Notes: generated by a model not told the origin, from the sequence alone. A stretch of 21,804 nt of DNA from M55B157 sp964626275 (GCA_964626275.1 CAZVCZ010000016.1:1-21804); one strand, 5' to 3'; positions 6,501-14,353 are shown, numbered from the stretch's first letter. Made by a program: numbers and translations.

Positions 6501-7364
6501 TCACCCCGCACGTGGTGCGAGGCTCACATCCCCGGCGGTGACTGCGACGATGTCCGACTCCGGCGCGCCTCGGCCCTCGCGCGATGCCGGGCGCACGAGG
6601 AGTCGCCCGGCCTCATCGATGTCGAGCGCCGTGCCCTGCCACATCGGACCGGCGTCCACCTCACGCACCATCACCGAACGCCCCAGCGTCACGCAACGCT
6701 GGCGATAGTGCGCCAGGCCGAACTCACCCGCGCACCAGTCCCGATAAGCCTCCGCGATCGCGTCCAGGACTTCGACGGCGGTCTCCTCCCGCGTGACCCG
6801 ACTCCCCTCCAACATCAGCGACGTCGCTCCTTCGGGGAGCCCGTCCCGCGGCGTCGTCGCGTTGAGCCCGACGCCGATGATGACCGCACCATCGGGCAGT
6901 CGCTCGGCGAGAACCCCGGCCAACTTCGCCACCCCGGACTCATCGCCAACTTCAGCATCGCCACTCGCATTCTCGACGACGACATCATTGGGCCACTTCA
7001 CGGCGGCCGGGACGCCGGCCGCGGCGGCCATGCGATCGGCGATGCGCAGACCGACGAGTAGGGGCAGCACCCCAAGGGACCCCAGCGAACCGTCGTCGGG
7101 TCGGACGAGGACGCTTGCCTGCACACCCATGCCGGGAGGCGACTGCCAATGTCGCCCGTGGCGACCACGGCCCTGCGTCTGCTCGTCGGCGAGAATCGAC
7201 GTTCCCTCCGCCCGACCCTGCGCTGCCTGCTGCCGCATCCAGGTCATCGTCGAATCGATTCGATCGACCACGACGGGGCTGCCCCAGGGCGCCCAGGTCG
7301 GCCGCTGAGGAAGCTCCTCGACAGCACGGGCGAGCAGATGCGCCCGGGTCGGTGCTTTGCTCAC
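6501..7364 (-). CDS. birA: Biotin--[acetyl-CoA-carboxylase] ligase, monofunctional
   Basis: Activates biotin with ATP and attaches it to the carrier lysine of the carboxylase alpha subunit, encoded nearby (K550 of accA). The protein is 287 residues and has no N-terminal DNA-binding domain, so it is the ligase-only class and should not repress transcription. Motifs in order: DRIDSTMTWM (34-43), biotin/ATP loop GRGRHGRHW (65-73), KWPNDVVV (123-130) and KLAGVLAE (147-154), then a small C-terminal domain. The GTG at 7364 is chosen because TACTGT lies six bases upstream and homology begins just after; the open frame continuing upstream to 7886 is antisense to accD and is rejected. It diverges from accD with only 18 bases between the start codons. 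Confidence 0.94.
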   Translation of the reverse strand: MSKAPTRAHLLARAVEELPQRPTWAPWGSPVVVDRIDSTMTWMRQQAAQGRAEGTSILADEQTQGRGRHGRHWQSPPGMGVQASVLVRPDDGSLGSLGVLPLLVGLRIADRMAAAAGVPAAVKWPNDVVVENASGDAEVGDESGVAKLAGVLAERLPDGAVIIGVGLNATTPRDGLPEGATSLMLEGSRVTREETAVEVLDAIAEAYRDWCAGEFGLAHYRQRCVTLGRSVMVREVDAGPMWQGTALDIDEAGRLLVRPASREGRGAPESDIVAVTAGDVSLAPRAG

Positions 7365-7369
7365 CTGGC

Positions 7370-7375
7370 TACAGT
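7370..7375 (+). promoter_or_regulatory. Candidate -10 element for accD (shared with birA)
   Basis: TACAGT is followed by seven bases and the GTG at 7383, with no Shine-Dalgarno. The same 7-bp TACAGTA at 7370-7376 provides the birA element on the opposite strand. No convincing -35 is seen on either side. Confidence 0.55.
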
Positions 7376-7376
7376 A
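7371..7376 (-). promoter_or_regulatory. Candidate -10 element for birA (shared with accD)
   Basis: TACTGT on the minus strand is followed by six bases and the GTG at 7364. It overlaps the accD element on the other strand by five bases through the symmetric TACAGTA. Confidence 0.55.
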
Positions 7377-7382
7377 CGCAGC

Positions 7383-8981
7383 GTGACGACCCCGGACGAA
7401 GCATCGGTCGATCCCAGCTCCGCGCCACGGACGACCGCAGAGAAATCCGCCGATCTCGAACGCCGCCGCGCTGAGGCCCGCGACCGACGATCCGCCGCAG
7501 TCGACAAGCAGCACGCAAAGGGGAAGATGACCGCCTGGGAGCGCATCCAGGCTCTCCTCGATCCCGGTTCGTTCACCCAGGTCGACGGCCTGGCTCGCCA
7601 CCGCTCGCACAACTTCGGCCTCTACGAGAACCGCCCCTACGGCGACGGGGTCATCACCGGCTACGGGACCGTCGACGGTCGCCCGGTGTGCGTCTTCGCC
7701 CAGGACTTCACCGTCTTCGGTGGTTCGCTCGGTGAGGTCTTCGGCGAGAAGATCGTCAAGATCATGGACCTCGCCATGAAGACCGGATGCCCGGTGATCG
7801 GCCTCAACGACTCCGGTGGTGCGCGCATCCAGGAGGGTGTGGTGTCCCTCGGTCTCTACGGCGAGATCTTCTATCGCAATGTCCAAGCCTCGGGGGTCAT
7901 CCCGCAGATCTCACTCATCATGGGGCCGTGCGCTGGTGGTGCGGTCTATTCCCCCGCCATCACCGACTTCACCGTGATGGTGGATCAAACCTCGCACATG
8001 TTCATCACCGGACCCGATGTCATCAAGACGGTGACCGGTGAGGATGTCGCGTTCGAGGACCTCGGCGGTGCACGCTCGCACAACACCAAGTCCGGCGTGG
8101 CGCATTACATGGCCAGCGACGAAGAGGATGCCTTCGACTACGTCCGAGCCCTGCTGTCTTATCTGCCGAGCAACAACCTCGACGAGCCACCGATCCTGAA
8201 CACACCGGTCGATCTCGAGATCACCGAAGCCGACCTCGAACTCGACACGATCGTGCCCGACTCTCCCAATCAGCCCTATGACATGCATGTGGTCATCGAG
8301 CACATCCTCGACGATGAAGAATTCCTCGAGACGCAGCCGCTGTTCGCGCCCAACATCATCTGCGGCTTCGGTCGCGTGGAGGGCCACCCGATCGGCATCG
8401 TGGCGAACCAGCCGATGCAGTTCGCCGGAACACTCGACATCGATGCGTCGGAGAAGGCCGCGCGTTTCGTGCGCACCTGCGATGCGTTCAACATCCCCGT
8501 CCTCACCCTCGTCGATGTTCCCGGCTTCCTGCCCGGAACCGATCAGGAATGGGACGGCATCATCCGTCGTGGGGCGAAGTTGATCTACGCCTATGCCGAG
8601 GCGACCGTTCCCCTCGTCACCGTGATCACCCGCAAGGCCTACGGCGGTGCCTACGACGTCATGGGCTCCAAGCACCTCGGCGCTGATATCAACTTCGCGT
8701 GGCCGACCGCGCAGATCGCGGTCATGGGCGCCCAGGGTGCCGTCAACATCCTCTACCGCAACGACATCGCGCAAGCCGATGATCCCGAGGCTCGTCGCGC
8801 GCAGCGAATCGACGAGTACGAGACCACCCTGGCCAATCCCTACGTCGCGGCTGAACGCGGCTACATCGATCGGGTCATCCTCCCGAGCGAAACCCGCGAG
8901 CAGGTCACCCGCGCCCTGCGCACCCTGCGATCCAAGCGCGCCCAGCGCCCGCCCAAGAAGCACGGGAACATCCCGCTGTGA
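7383..8981 (+). CDS. accD: Acyl-CoA (probably propionyl-CoA) carboxylase beta subunit, carboxyltransferase
   Basis: Transfers the carboxyl group from carboxybiotin on the alpha subunit to an acyl-CoA. From the GTG at 7383 it is 532 residues, normal for actinobacterial PccB/AccD5. The first carboxyltransferase half holds NDSGGARIQEGV (142-153) and the oxyanion segment GPCAGGAVYSPA (181-192). The second half holds VDVPGFLPGTDQE (377-389) and TRKAYGGAYDVMGSKHLGAD (417-436). D425 in GGAYDVM matches the position where, as I recall from S. coelicolor PccB (D422), Asp favours propionyl-CoA over acetyl-CoA. The product would be methylmalonyl-CoA. The epsilon subunit follows with a 4-base overlap. The in-frame region upstream of 7383 is antisense to birA. 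Confidence 0.95.
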   Translation: MTTPDEASVDPSSAPRTTAEKSADLERRRAEARDRRSAAVDKQHAKGKMTAWERIQALLDPGSFTQVDGLARHRSHNFGLYENRPYGDGVITGYGTVDGRPVCVFAQDFTVFGGSLGEVFGEKIVKIMDLAMKTGCPVIGLNDSGGARIQEGVVSLGLYGEIFYRNVQASGVIPQISLIMGPCAGGAVYSPAITDFTVMVDQTSHMFITGPDVIKTVTGEDVAFEDLGGARSHNTKSGVAHYMASDEEDAFDYVRALLSYLPSNNLDEPPILNTPVDLEITEADLELDTIVPDSPNQPYDMHVVIEHILDDEEFLETQPLFAPNIICGFGRVEGHPIGIVANQPMQFAGTLDIDASEKAARFVRTCDAFNIPVLTLVDVPGFLPGTDQEWDGIIRRGAKLIYAYAEATVPLVTVITRKAYGGAYDVMGSKHLGADINFAWPTAQIAVMGAQGAVNILYRNDIAQADDPEARRAQRIDEYETTLANPYVAAERGYIDRVILPSETREQVTRALRTLRSKRAQRPPKKHGNIPL

Positions 8982-9202
8982 GCCAGCAGGACAACCACTC
9001 GGCCGCGGCGATTCGCATCTCCGGCGGCGCCACGCCTCGAGATATCGCCGCCATCGTGTCGGTGCTGTCCAGCCTGCGCCCCGTCGAATCCTCTCGCCGA
9101 CCGCAGCGACGCTGGGGATCCCCGGCGTGGGACCTGGGTGTGAATCCACTTCTCACCCCCGGGCCCGGCGCCTGGAAGGCCTCGAGCCTCCCCCGCGACT
9201 AA
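8978..9202 (+). CDS. accE: Acyl-CoA carboxylase epsilon subunit
   Basis: Small 74-residue protein that in actinobacteria stabilises the complex of biotinylated alpha and beta subunits and raises its activity. The pattern IRISGGATPRDIAAIVSVLSSL (12-33), then WGSPAW and a C-terminal PGPGAWKASSLPR, is the recognised shape of this short and poorly conserved family. The GTG start overlaps the accD stop (GTGA, 8978-8981), giving tight coupling. It is followed, ten bases past its stop, by the end of the convergent maf gene. Its presence marks the host as an actinobacterium, because this subunit is largely confined to that phylum. Confidence 0.88.
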   Translation: MSQQDNHSAAAIRISGGATPRDIAAIVSVLSSLRPVESSRRPQRRWGSPAWDLGVNPLLTPGPGAWKASSLPRD

Positions 9203-9212
9203 AGGACTGCGA

Positions 9213-9821
9213 CTAACGACTGCTAGCCACCAGCGACGGCCAGGAATGGCCGAGGGATCGAGCGAGGCGTCGCACCGCGGGCAGTGACACCCCGATGACA
9301 TTGCCCGGATCACCCTCGATGCCGGCGATGAACGGTGCGCCGCGTCCGTCGAGGGTGAATCCCCCCGCGACCTCCAATGGCTCTCCCGAGGAGATGTAGT
9401 CGGCGATCTCCTCATCATCGGCCTCGCCCATCGTGACCGTGGTGGACACGAGTTCGCTGTCGGTCGTCCCGGCGGAGACATCGATCAGGCAGTGGCCCGT
9501 GTGCAGGACTCCGGAGCGCCCCCGCATCTGCTCCCATCGTTGCCAGGCCACGTCGGCGTGCCCCGGCTTGCCCATCGCCTCGCCCGCGAACTCGAAGACG
9601 GAGTCGCAGGCCAGCACGAGCGCACCTTCGGCCTCGGGCCGCTGGGCGACCGCCCGCGCCTTCGCTTCGGCAAGACCGAGGGCGATTCGAGAAGGGGTGG
9701 TCGGGCCCCAGGAGTCGACAAGGGCGTCCTCGTCAACTCCGCTCACGATGACCACAGGGCGAAGACCTGCCTGTTCGAGGAGCCGGCGACGGGAGGGAGA
9801 GGCCGAAGCGAGGATGAACAC
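9213..9821 (-). CDS. maf: Maf family nucleotide pyrophosphatase
   Basis: Hydrolyses non-canonical or modified nucleoside triphosphates to monophosphates and pyrophosphate (house-cleaning). The 202-residue protein has the N-terminal LASASPSRRRLLEQAG (4-19), the catalytic aspartate D73 in LACDSV, GKP at 84-86, and AGGFTLDGRGAPFIAGIEGDPGNVIGVSL split over about 152-180, all standard Maf landmarks. The GTG at 9821 has only a weak upstream element (CAGGCT six bases before it). It lies between accE and accA in the opposite direction. The corresponding maf in M. tuberculosis (Rv3282, from memory) reads in the same direction as the carboxylase genes. Confidence 0.92.
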   Translation of the reverse strand: MFILASASPSRRRLLEQAGLRPVVIVSGVDEDALVDSWGPTTPSRIALGLAEAKARAVAQRPEAEGALVLACDSVFEFAGEAMGKPGHADVAWQRWEQMRGRSGVLHTGHCLIDVSAGTTDSELVSTTVTMGEADDEEIADYISSGEPLEVAGGFTLDGRGAPFIAGIEGDPGNVIGVSLPAVRRLARSLGHSWPSLVASSR

Positions 9822-9852
9822 GCCCCCAGCCTGCCACGCACACCGATATCCC

Positions 9853-9858
9853 TAGACT
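9853..9858 (+). promoter_or_regulatory. Candidate -10 element for accA (leaderless)
   Basis: TAGACT is followed by exactly six bases and the GTG at 9865. CTGCCA at 9831-9836, with a 16-base spacer, could be a weak -35. There is no ribosome site. Confidence 0.6.
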
Positions 9859-9864
9859 TCGCGC

Positions 9865-11622
9865 GTGCGCAAAGTTCTCATCGCCAATCGTGGCGAGATC
9901 GCCGTCCGTGTTGCCCGCGCCTGCCGGGATGCCGGCCTGGAGTCCGTCGCGATATACGCCGACCCCGATCGGGACGCCCTGCACGTCCAGGTCGCGGATG
10001 AGGCCTACTCGATCCCCGGCGCCACCGCCGCTGAGACCTATCTCGACATCCCGAAGGTGCTCGACGTCGCCGCACGCAGCGGAGCCGATGCGGTCCACCC
10101 CGGCTACGGCTTCCTGTCCGAGAACGCTGATTTCGCGCAGGCCGTCATCGATGCTGGGCTTACCTGGATCGGCCCTCCCCCAGCGGCGATCCGAGATCTC
10201 GGCGACAAGGTGTCCGCCCGCCACATCGCCGCTCGCGCGGGCGCACCCCAGGTGCCCGGCACCCCCGATCCGGTGACCGGAGCCGACGAGGTGATCGCCT
10301 TCGCGAAGGAGCACGGCCTCCCCGTCGCGATCAAGGCAGCCTTCGGTGGCGGCGGTCGCGGCCTGAAGGTCGCCCGAACCCTGGAGGAGATCCCCGAGCT
10401 CTATGACTCCGCCGTCCGCGAAGCCGTCGCCGCCTTCGGTCGCGGGGAGTGCTTCGTCGAGCGCTATCTCGATCGACCCCGCCACGTCGAGACGCAGATC
10501 CTCGCCGACCGCGAGGGCAATGTCGTGGTGGTGTCGACGCGCGACTGTTCGCTTCAGCGCCGCCACCAGAAGCTCGTCGAGGAAGCTCCGGCGCCATTCC
10601 TCACCGAAGCCCAGCTCGAACAGCTCTACTCCGCCTCCAAGGCGATCGCGAAGGAGGCCGGCTACGTCAACGCCGGAACCTGCGAATTCCTCGTCGGTGA
10701 GGACGGCACGATCAGCTTCCTCGAGGTCAACACTCGCCTCCAGGTCGAACACCCGGTGAGCGAGGAGATCTCCGGGATCGATCTCGTCCGCGAACAGTTC
10801 CGGATCGCCGACGGTGGACTCATCGACTACCCCGACCCGCCACTACGCGGACACAGCATCGAGTTCCGGATCAACGGCGAGGATCCCGGTCGCGGGTTCC
10901 TCCCCGCCCCCGGTGCGCTGACCCGCTGGGAATTGCCCAGCGGACCGGGCGTTCGGGTTGATGCAGGCTTCCGGTCCGGGGATGTCATCGGCGGCAACTT
11001 CGATTCCCTGCTCGCCAAACTCATCGTGACCGGTCGCGATCGAAACGAGGCGCTGCAGCGCGCACGCCGAGCCCTGCATGAGTTCTCCGTGGAGGGCATC
11101 GCCACCGCCCTGACCTTCCACCGCGTCGTGGTCGAGGACCCTGCCTTTGCGCCGCTCGACCCAGCCGATCCCTTCACCGTGCACACCCGTTGGATCGAGA
11201 CAGAGTTCGACAACACGATCCCGGCTTACGCCGACACCGCCGATGGCGACGATCCGGCGACACGCACCTCGATGATCGTGGAGGTCGATGGCAAGCGGCT
11301 CGAGGTGAGCCTCCCGGCAGGGTTCGCCGCCTCCGGCGCAGCAGCACCAGCCCCGGAAGCCAAGCGGGCGAAGCGCGGCCGCGGCAAGGCCGGCAGCGCA
11401 GCATCCGGGAACTCCCTCACCGCCCCCATGCAGGGCACGGTCATCAAGATCGCTGTCGAGGATGGCCAACAGGTCGCCGAGGGAGACCTCATCGTGGTGC
11501 TCGAGGCGATGAAGATGGAACAACCCCTCACCGCTCACCGCGCGGGGACGATCGCGTCGCTGTCAGCCGAGGTCGGCGCCACCGTCTCGGCCGGCGCAGT
11601 GCTCTGCGAGATCACCGACTGA
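9865..11622 (+). CDS. accA: Acyl-CoA carboxylase alpha subunit: biotin carboxylase fused to biotin carrier domain
   Basis: First half-reaction of acyl-CoA carboxylation: ATP-dependent carboxylation of biotin carried on the same polypeptide. The 585-residue protein has a biotin carboxylase module (about 1-445) with MRKVLIANRGEIAVRVARA, HPGYGFLSENADFA, the ATP-grasp glycine-rich loop AAFGGGGRGLKVAR, the catalytic-face segment EVNTRLQVEHPVSEE and FRINGEDP. An Ala/Lys-rich linker (about 490-510) leads to a C-terminal carrier domain with the biotinyl lysine K550 in EAMKMEQP. This layout matches AccA3/AccA2 of actinobacteria, whose alpha subunit can serve several beta subunits. BirA, accD and accE lie close by. 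The start is a GTG with a leaderless promoter layout. Confidence 0.96.
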   Translation: MRKVLIANRGEIAVRVARACRDAGLESVAIYADPDRDALHVQVADEAYSIPGATAAETYLDIPKVLDVAARSGADAVHPGYGFLSENADFAQAVIDAGLTWIGPPPAAIRDLGDKVSARHIAARAGAPQVPGTPDPVTGADEVIAFAKEHGLPVAIKAAFGGGGRGLKVARTLEEIPELYDSAVREAVAAFGRGECFVERYLDRPRHVETQILADREGNVVVVSTRDCSLQRRHQKLVEEAPAPFLTEAQLEQLYSASKAIAKEAGYVNAGTCEFLVGEDGTISFLEVNTRLQVEHPVSEEISGIDLVREQFRIADGGLIDYPDPPLRGHSIEFRINGEDPGRGFLPAPGALTRWELPSGPGVRVDAGFRSGDVIGGNFDSLLAKLIVTGRDRNEALQRARRALHEFSVEGIATALTFHRVVVEDPAFAPLDPADPFTVHTRWIETEFDNTIPAYADTADGDDPATRTSMIVEVDGKRLEVSLPAGFAASGAAAPAPEAKRAKRGRGKAGSAASGNSLTAPMQGTVIKIAVEDGQQVAEGDLIVVLEAMKMEQPLTAHRAGTIASLSAEVGATVSAGAVLCEITD

Positions 11623-11648
11623 CGTCGATCGCTCGAACGGGGTAACGT
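11619..11648 (+). promoter_or_regulatory. Candidate promoter of the Gly-Phe-tail protein gene
   Basis: CTGACG (11619-11624), an 18-base spacer and TAACGT (11643-11648) form a plausible -35/-10 pair; six bases follow before the ATG at 11655. The -35 overlaps the accA stop codon. It is the best two-part promoter I see in the window and is again leaderless. Confidence 0.55.
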
Positions 11649-11654
11649 CGGAAC

Positions 11655-12968
11655 ATGACGCCCCTTCGTCGCTTCGGATTCTCCGGTCTGGTCGCTGTTC
11701 TCGCAGCCCTGTTCCTCCTGGGCTCCACCGGTGCCGCCCACGCCGCCACCCTCGATGAGATCGGTGCGGATCTGCGGGCCGACAACGTCTACAACGACTA
11801 CGCGGCCGAGAACGCACTCACCATCTCCCAGACCGTCGACCTGCAACTGCAGATCTCCGAGACGGGTCTGCCGATCTACATCGCGGTTCTGCCCGAATCG
11901 ATGGCGGTCGAAGCCGGGGGGCCCGACGCGCTGCTGGTCGAGATCCGCGATGCCGTCGGTCGCGGCGGGGTGTACGCGACCATCGCCGGGAATGCCTTCC
12001 GGGCGGGCGGCACGGACTACTCCGTCACCGGGATCGCGGATGCGGCCTTCGCCGCCCAGGCGTCGAACGGTCCCTACGCGGTCCTCGAGGCGTTCGTCGC
12101 GGGTGTCAACGCTGAATACGGATCAGCCTCAGGCGGCGGGGGCACATCTTCGGGCAGTCCGGGATGGGTGTTCCTCGTCATCCTCGTGGTATTCCTCGGC
12201 TTCGCCGTGATCGTCACCTTCTTCTCCATCCGCTACTCCCGCAAGCGCAAAGCTATCTGGGCCGCGCAGATGCGAGAGGTCCTCGATGAGGACATCACCG
12301 AACTAGGCGAACGACTCGGCGGTTTCGATCTGTCCGATCCGAGACTCGATCAGACCGGTCGCGATCAACTCCAGGTAGCGCTGGATGCCTACGCCCGAGC
12401 CGGAGATCGCAGCGCGATGCTGAAGACGGACGCTGATGTCATGCAGACCACGAAGGCTCTCGACGATGGGCGTTACGCGCTGGCATGCGTCGAGGCGAGC
12501 ATGAACGATGAAGACCCACCGGCGCGGCGGGCACCCTGCTTCTTCGATCCCCGCCATGGCGTCAGCCTCGAGGACGTGATGTTCACGCCCATGAGCGGAC
12601 AACCGCATCCGGTTCCGGCGTGTGCGGGCTGCGCAGCAACCGTCGCCGCCGGCGGCTATCCGCAGCCGCGCGAGGTCGAGGTCGCGGGCATCCGACGGCC
12701 CTACTGGGACGCCGGTGGAGCCTATGCGCCATACGCGCGAGGGTATTTCTCTGATTTCGGAACCACGATGGTCGCCGCCTTCGCCGGCACGATGATCGCC
12801 CAATCACTGTTCGCTCCGACGATGGCCGCGGCCTCCACCACGGGCATCGGTGACTCCAGCGGCGGAGGTTTCGGCGGTGGCGACTTCGGCGGCGGAGGTT
12901 TCAGCGGGGGTGGCGACTTCGGCGGTGGAAGCTTCGGTGGCGGTGGCTTCGGGGGCGGGGACTTCTAG
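11655..12968 (+). CDS. Exported single-pass membrane protein with cytoplasmic Cys/His motif and Gly-Phe repeat tail
   Basis: A 437-residue protein of a hypothetical family I recall from Streptomyces. A signal peptide with AHA-A cleavage near residue 30 is followed by an extracytoplasmic domain (about 31-155), a Gly/Ser linker, a transmembrane segment (about 171-192) and a basic stop-transfer SIRYSRKRK. The cytoplasmic part has a helical region (about 200-285), then C295-x5-H301 and C323-x2-C326, a possible zinc site, and finally a YAPYARGYF segment. After a short apolar stretch (about 370-393) comes a tail of repeated FGGG units with D, S or G, ending FGGGDF (403-437). The start is an ATG six bases after TAACGT. 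The stop shares CTAG with the convergent lpdA stop. Function unknown. Confidence 0.8.
   Translation: MTPLRRFGFSGLVAVLAALFLLGSTGAAHAATLDEIGADLRADNVYNDYAAENALTISQTVDLQLQISETGLPIYIAVLPESMAVEAGGPDALLVEIRDAVGRGGVYATIAGNAFRAGGTDYSVTGIADAAFAAQASNGPYAVLEAFVAGVNAEYGSASGGGGTSSGSPGWVFLVILVVFLGFAVIVTFFSIRYSRKRKAIWAAQMREVLDEDITELGERLGGFDLSDPRLDQTGRDQLQVALDAYARAGDRSAMLKTDADVMQTTKALDDGRYALACVEASMNDEDPPARRAPCFFDPRHGVSLEDVMFTPMSGQPHPVPACAGCAATVAAGGYPQPREVEVAGIRRPYWDAGGAYAPYARGYFSDFGTTMVAAFAGTMIAQSLFAPTMAAASTTGIGDSSGGGFGGGDFGGGGFSGGGDFGGGSFGGGGFGGGDF
12861..12968 (+). repeat. Coding tandem repeat, Gly-Phe (FGGGD/S/G) tail
   Basis: About 35 codons made of degenerate FGGG units, alternating FGGGDF, GGGGF and FGGGSF, at the 3' end of the Gly-Phe-tail protein. 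The DNA units are imperfect (ttcggcggtggc-like), so the number could vary by slippage. Such low-complexity tails are common in proteins with a TPM/YgcG-like layout. Confidence 0.8.
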
Positions 12969-14305
12969 TCCGCGTCAGATCCATGCAGCCGCCGAGCAGC
13001 TTCGGCGATCGACCCGCTGAGGCTCGGATACACGGTGAACGCGGCCGCGAGCGCATCGACGGTCACCCCGGTGTCGACGGCCAGGGTGATGGCGTGGATG
13101 AGTTCACTGGCCTGCGGCGCAACGACGACGCCGCCGATGACGATGCGTGAACTGCGTCGACAGAAGACCTTCACGAAACCGTGCTCGATCCCCAGCATCT
13201 TCGCTCGCGCATTGGTGGCCAGCGGGAGGATCACCGCATCGGCACGCACCTCGCCAGAGTCGATCTGAGCCTGCGTCACCCCGACAGTGGCGATCTCGGG
13301 ATCGGTGAAGACCGTGCTCGACACCGTCGCCAGTCGAAGCGGCTGCACCGCATCTCCGAGCGCATGCCACATCGCGATCCGACCCTGCATCGCGGCCACC
13401 GATGCCAGCATGTGAACGCCGGTGCAGTCCCCGGCCGCATAGACACCCCGCATGCTGGTGCGTGACACCCGATCCACGGAGATGAAGCCGCGATCGTCTA
13501 CCGCAATACCGACCTCGGCGAGCCCGATCCCATCAGTGTTGGGAATCGATCCGACCGCGAGAAGGGCGTGGCTGCCCTCGATGACACGTCCATCCTCGAG
13601 CCCGACCTCGACGGCGTCCCCGACTCGTCGTGCTGACACCGCACGGGAGCGCGACAGCACGGTCATCCCCCGCTCGGCGAACACGTCCTCCACCACGGCC
13701 GCAGCGTCCGGATCCTCACCAGGGAGCACCCGGTCTCGACTCGACACGAGTGTGACCTCGCAACCGACCGCGTTGTAAGCGGAGGCGAATTCCGCTCCCG
13801 TGACGCCGGATCCGACCACGATGAGGTGCCGTGGCACCTCCGGGAGGTCGTACAACTGCTCCCAGGTCACGATGCGCTCGCCATCCGGCATGGCATCGGG
13901 GAGAACGCGGGGTCGGGCTCCGGTCGCGAGCAGCACCACATCCGCCGGCAGGATCTCCGCCTGCCCGGTGTGGTGGGTGGCCAGAACTTCCTCGGCAGAG
14001 CGCAGGATTCCCGTCCCGGCAATGATCCGGACCCCGTCGCGGCTCAGCCGATCGGCAATATCCCGGCTCTGGGCTTGGGCGAGGTCGATGATCCGTCGGT
14101 TGAGGGCACCTAGATCGAGGGAGTCTGCCCGGCGAGTTCCGCTCACGGCGGCGATGAGCGTCTTGCTCGGAACGCAGTCGGTAAGCACGGCAGATCCACC
14201 GAGGCCATCTCGGTCGACGATGGTGACGTCCGCGCCGAGTTGGGCGGCGACGAGAGCCGCCTCATAACCCCCGGGCCCGCCTCCGACGATCACCACACGA
14301 GTCAC
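12965..14305 (-). CDS. lpdA: NAD(P)H quinone reductase, LpdA type (flavoprotein disulfide reductase family)
   Basis: FAD-dependent enzyme of the dihydrolipoamide dehydrogenase fold, probably reducing quinones with NAD(P)H as described for M. tuberculosis LpdA (Rv3303c). From the GTG at 14305 it is 446 residues. The FAD motif GGGPGGYEAA (8-17) is present. The usual active-site CxxxxC is replaced by LTDCVPSK with a single cysteine (C44), so no redox disulfide can form and it is not a true lipoamide dehydrogenase. The NAD(P) motif VVGSGVTGAEFA and the second FAD motif GVYAAGDCTG follow. An ATG at 14314 would add three residues. The gene stands alone, convergent with the Gly-Phe-tail protein and divergent from the cyclotransferase. 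Confidence 0.9.
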   Translation of the reverse strand: MTRVVIVGGGPGGYEAALVAAQLGADVTIVDRDGLGGSAVLTDCVPSKTLIAAVSGTRRADSLDLGALNRRIIDLAQAQSRDIADRLSRDGVRIIAGTGILRSAEEVLATHHTGQAEILPADVVLLATGARPRVLPDAMPDGERIVTWEQLYDLPEVPRHLIVVGSGVTGAEFASAYNAVGCEVTLVSSRDRVLPGEDPDAAAVVEDVFAERGMTVLSRSRAVSARRVGDAVEVGLEDGRVIEGSHALLAVGSIPNTDGIGLAEVGIAVDDRGFISVDRVSRTSMRGVYAAGDCTGVHMLASVAAMQGRIAMWHALGDAVQPLRLATVSSTVFTDPEIATVGVTQAQIDSGEVRADAVILPLATNARAKMLGIEHGFVKVFCRRSSRIVIGGVVVAPQASELIHAITLAVDTGVTVDALAAAFTVYPSLSGSIAEAARRLHGSDAD

Positions 14306-14312
14306 GGACCAC

Positions 14313-14318
14313 ATTGTG
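14313..14318 (-). promoter_or_regulatory. Possible -10 element for lpdA
   Basis: CACAAT on the minus strand lies seven bases before the GTG at 14305. It lacks only the first T of a TANNNT element. If the ATG at 14314 is used instead, the element would overlap the start, so this is tentative. Confidence 0.3.
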
Positions 14319-14353
14319 TCGCTCGAGTCCTTTCGTCCGGTGGCCGGGCAGCC

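Noticed and set aside
7365..7886. Upstream extension of birA by 174 codons
   Set aside because: The extra part is antisense to accD and unlike any BirA N-terminal domain. The GTG at 7364 with an upstream TACTGT explains the start.
7911..9149. Minus-strand open frame of 412 codons
   Set aside because: It lies antisense to accD and accE, which carry complete catalytic motifs. No recognisable domain is encoded.
9195..9216. Two copies of GCGACTAA, 14 bases apart, at the accE/maf junction
   Set aside because: The units are short, the surrounding match is imperfect, and no function is apparent. The repeat could arise by chance or from a tiny duplication.
9733..10752. Minus-strand open frame of 339 codons
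   Set aside because: Antisense to the biotin carboxylase domain of accA and overlapping maf; no domain seen.
14310..14318. Palindrome CACATTGTG upstream of lpdA, reminiscent of a CRP-type half-site pair
   Set aside because: It is only nine bases, the spacing does not fit the TGTGA-N6-TCACA pattern, and it overlaps a possible start codon.
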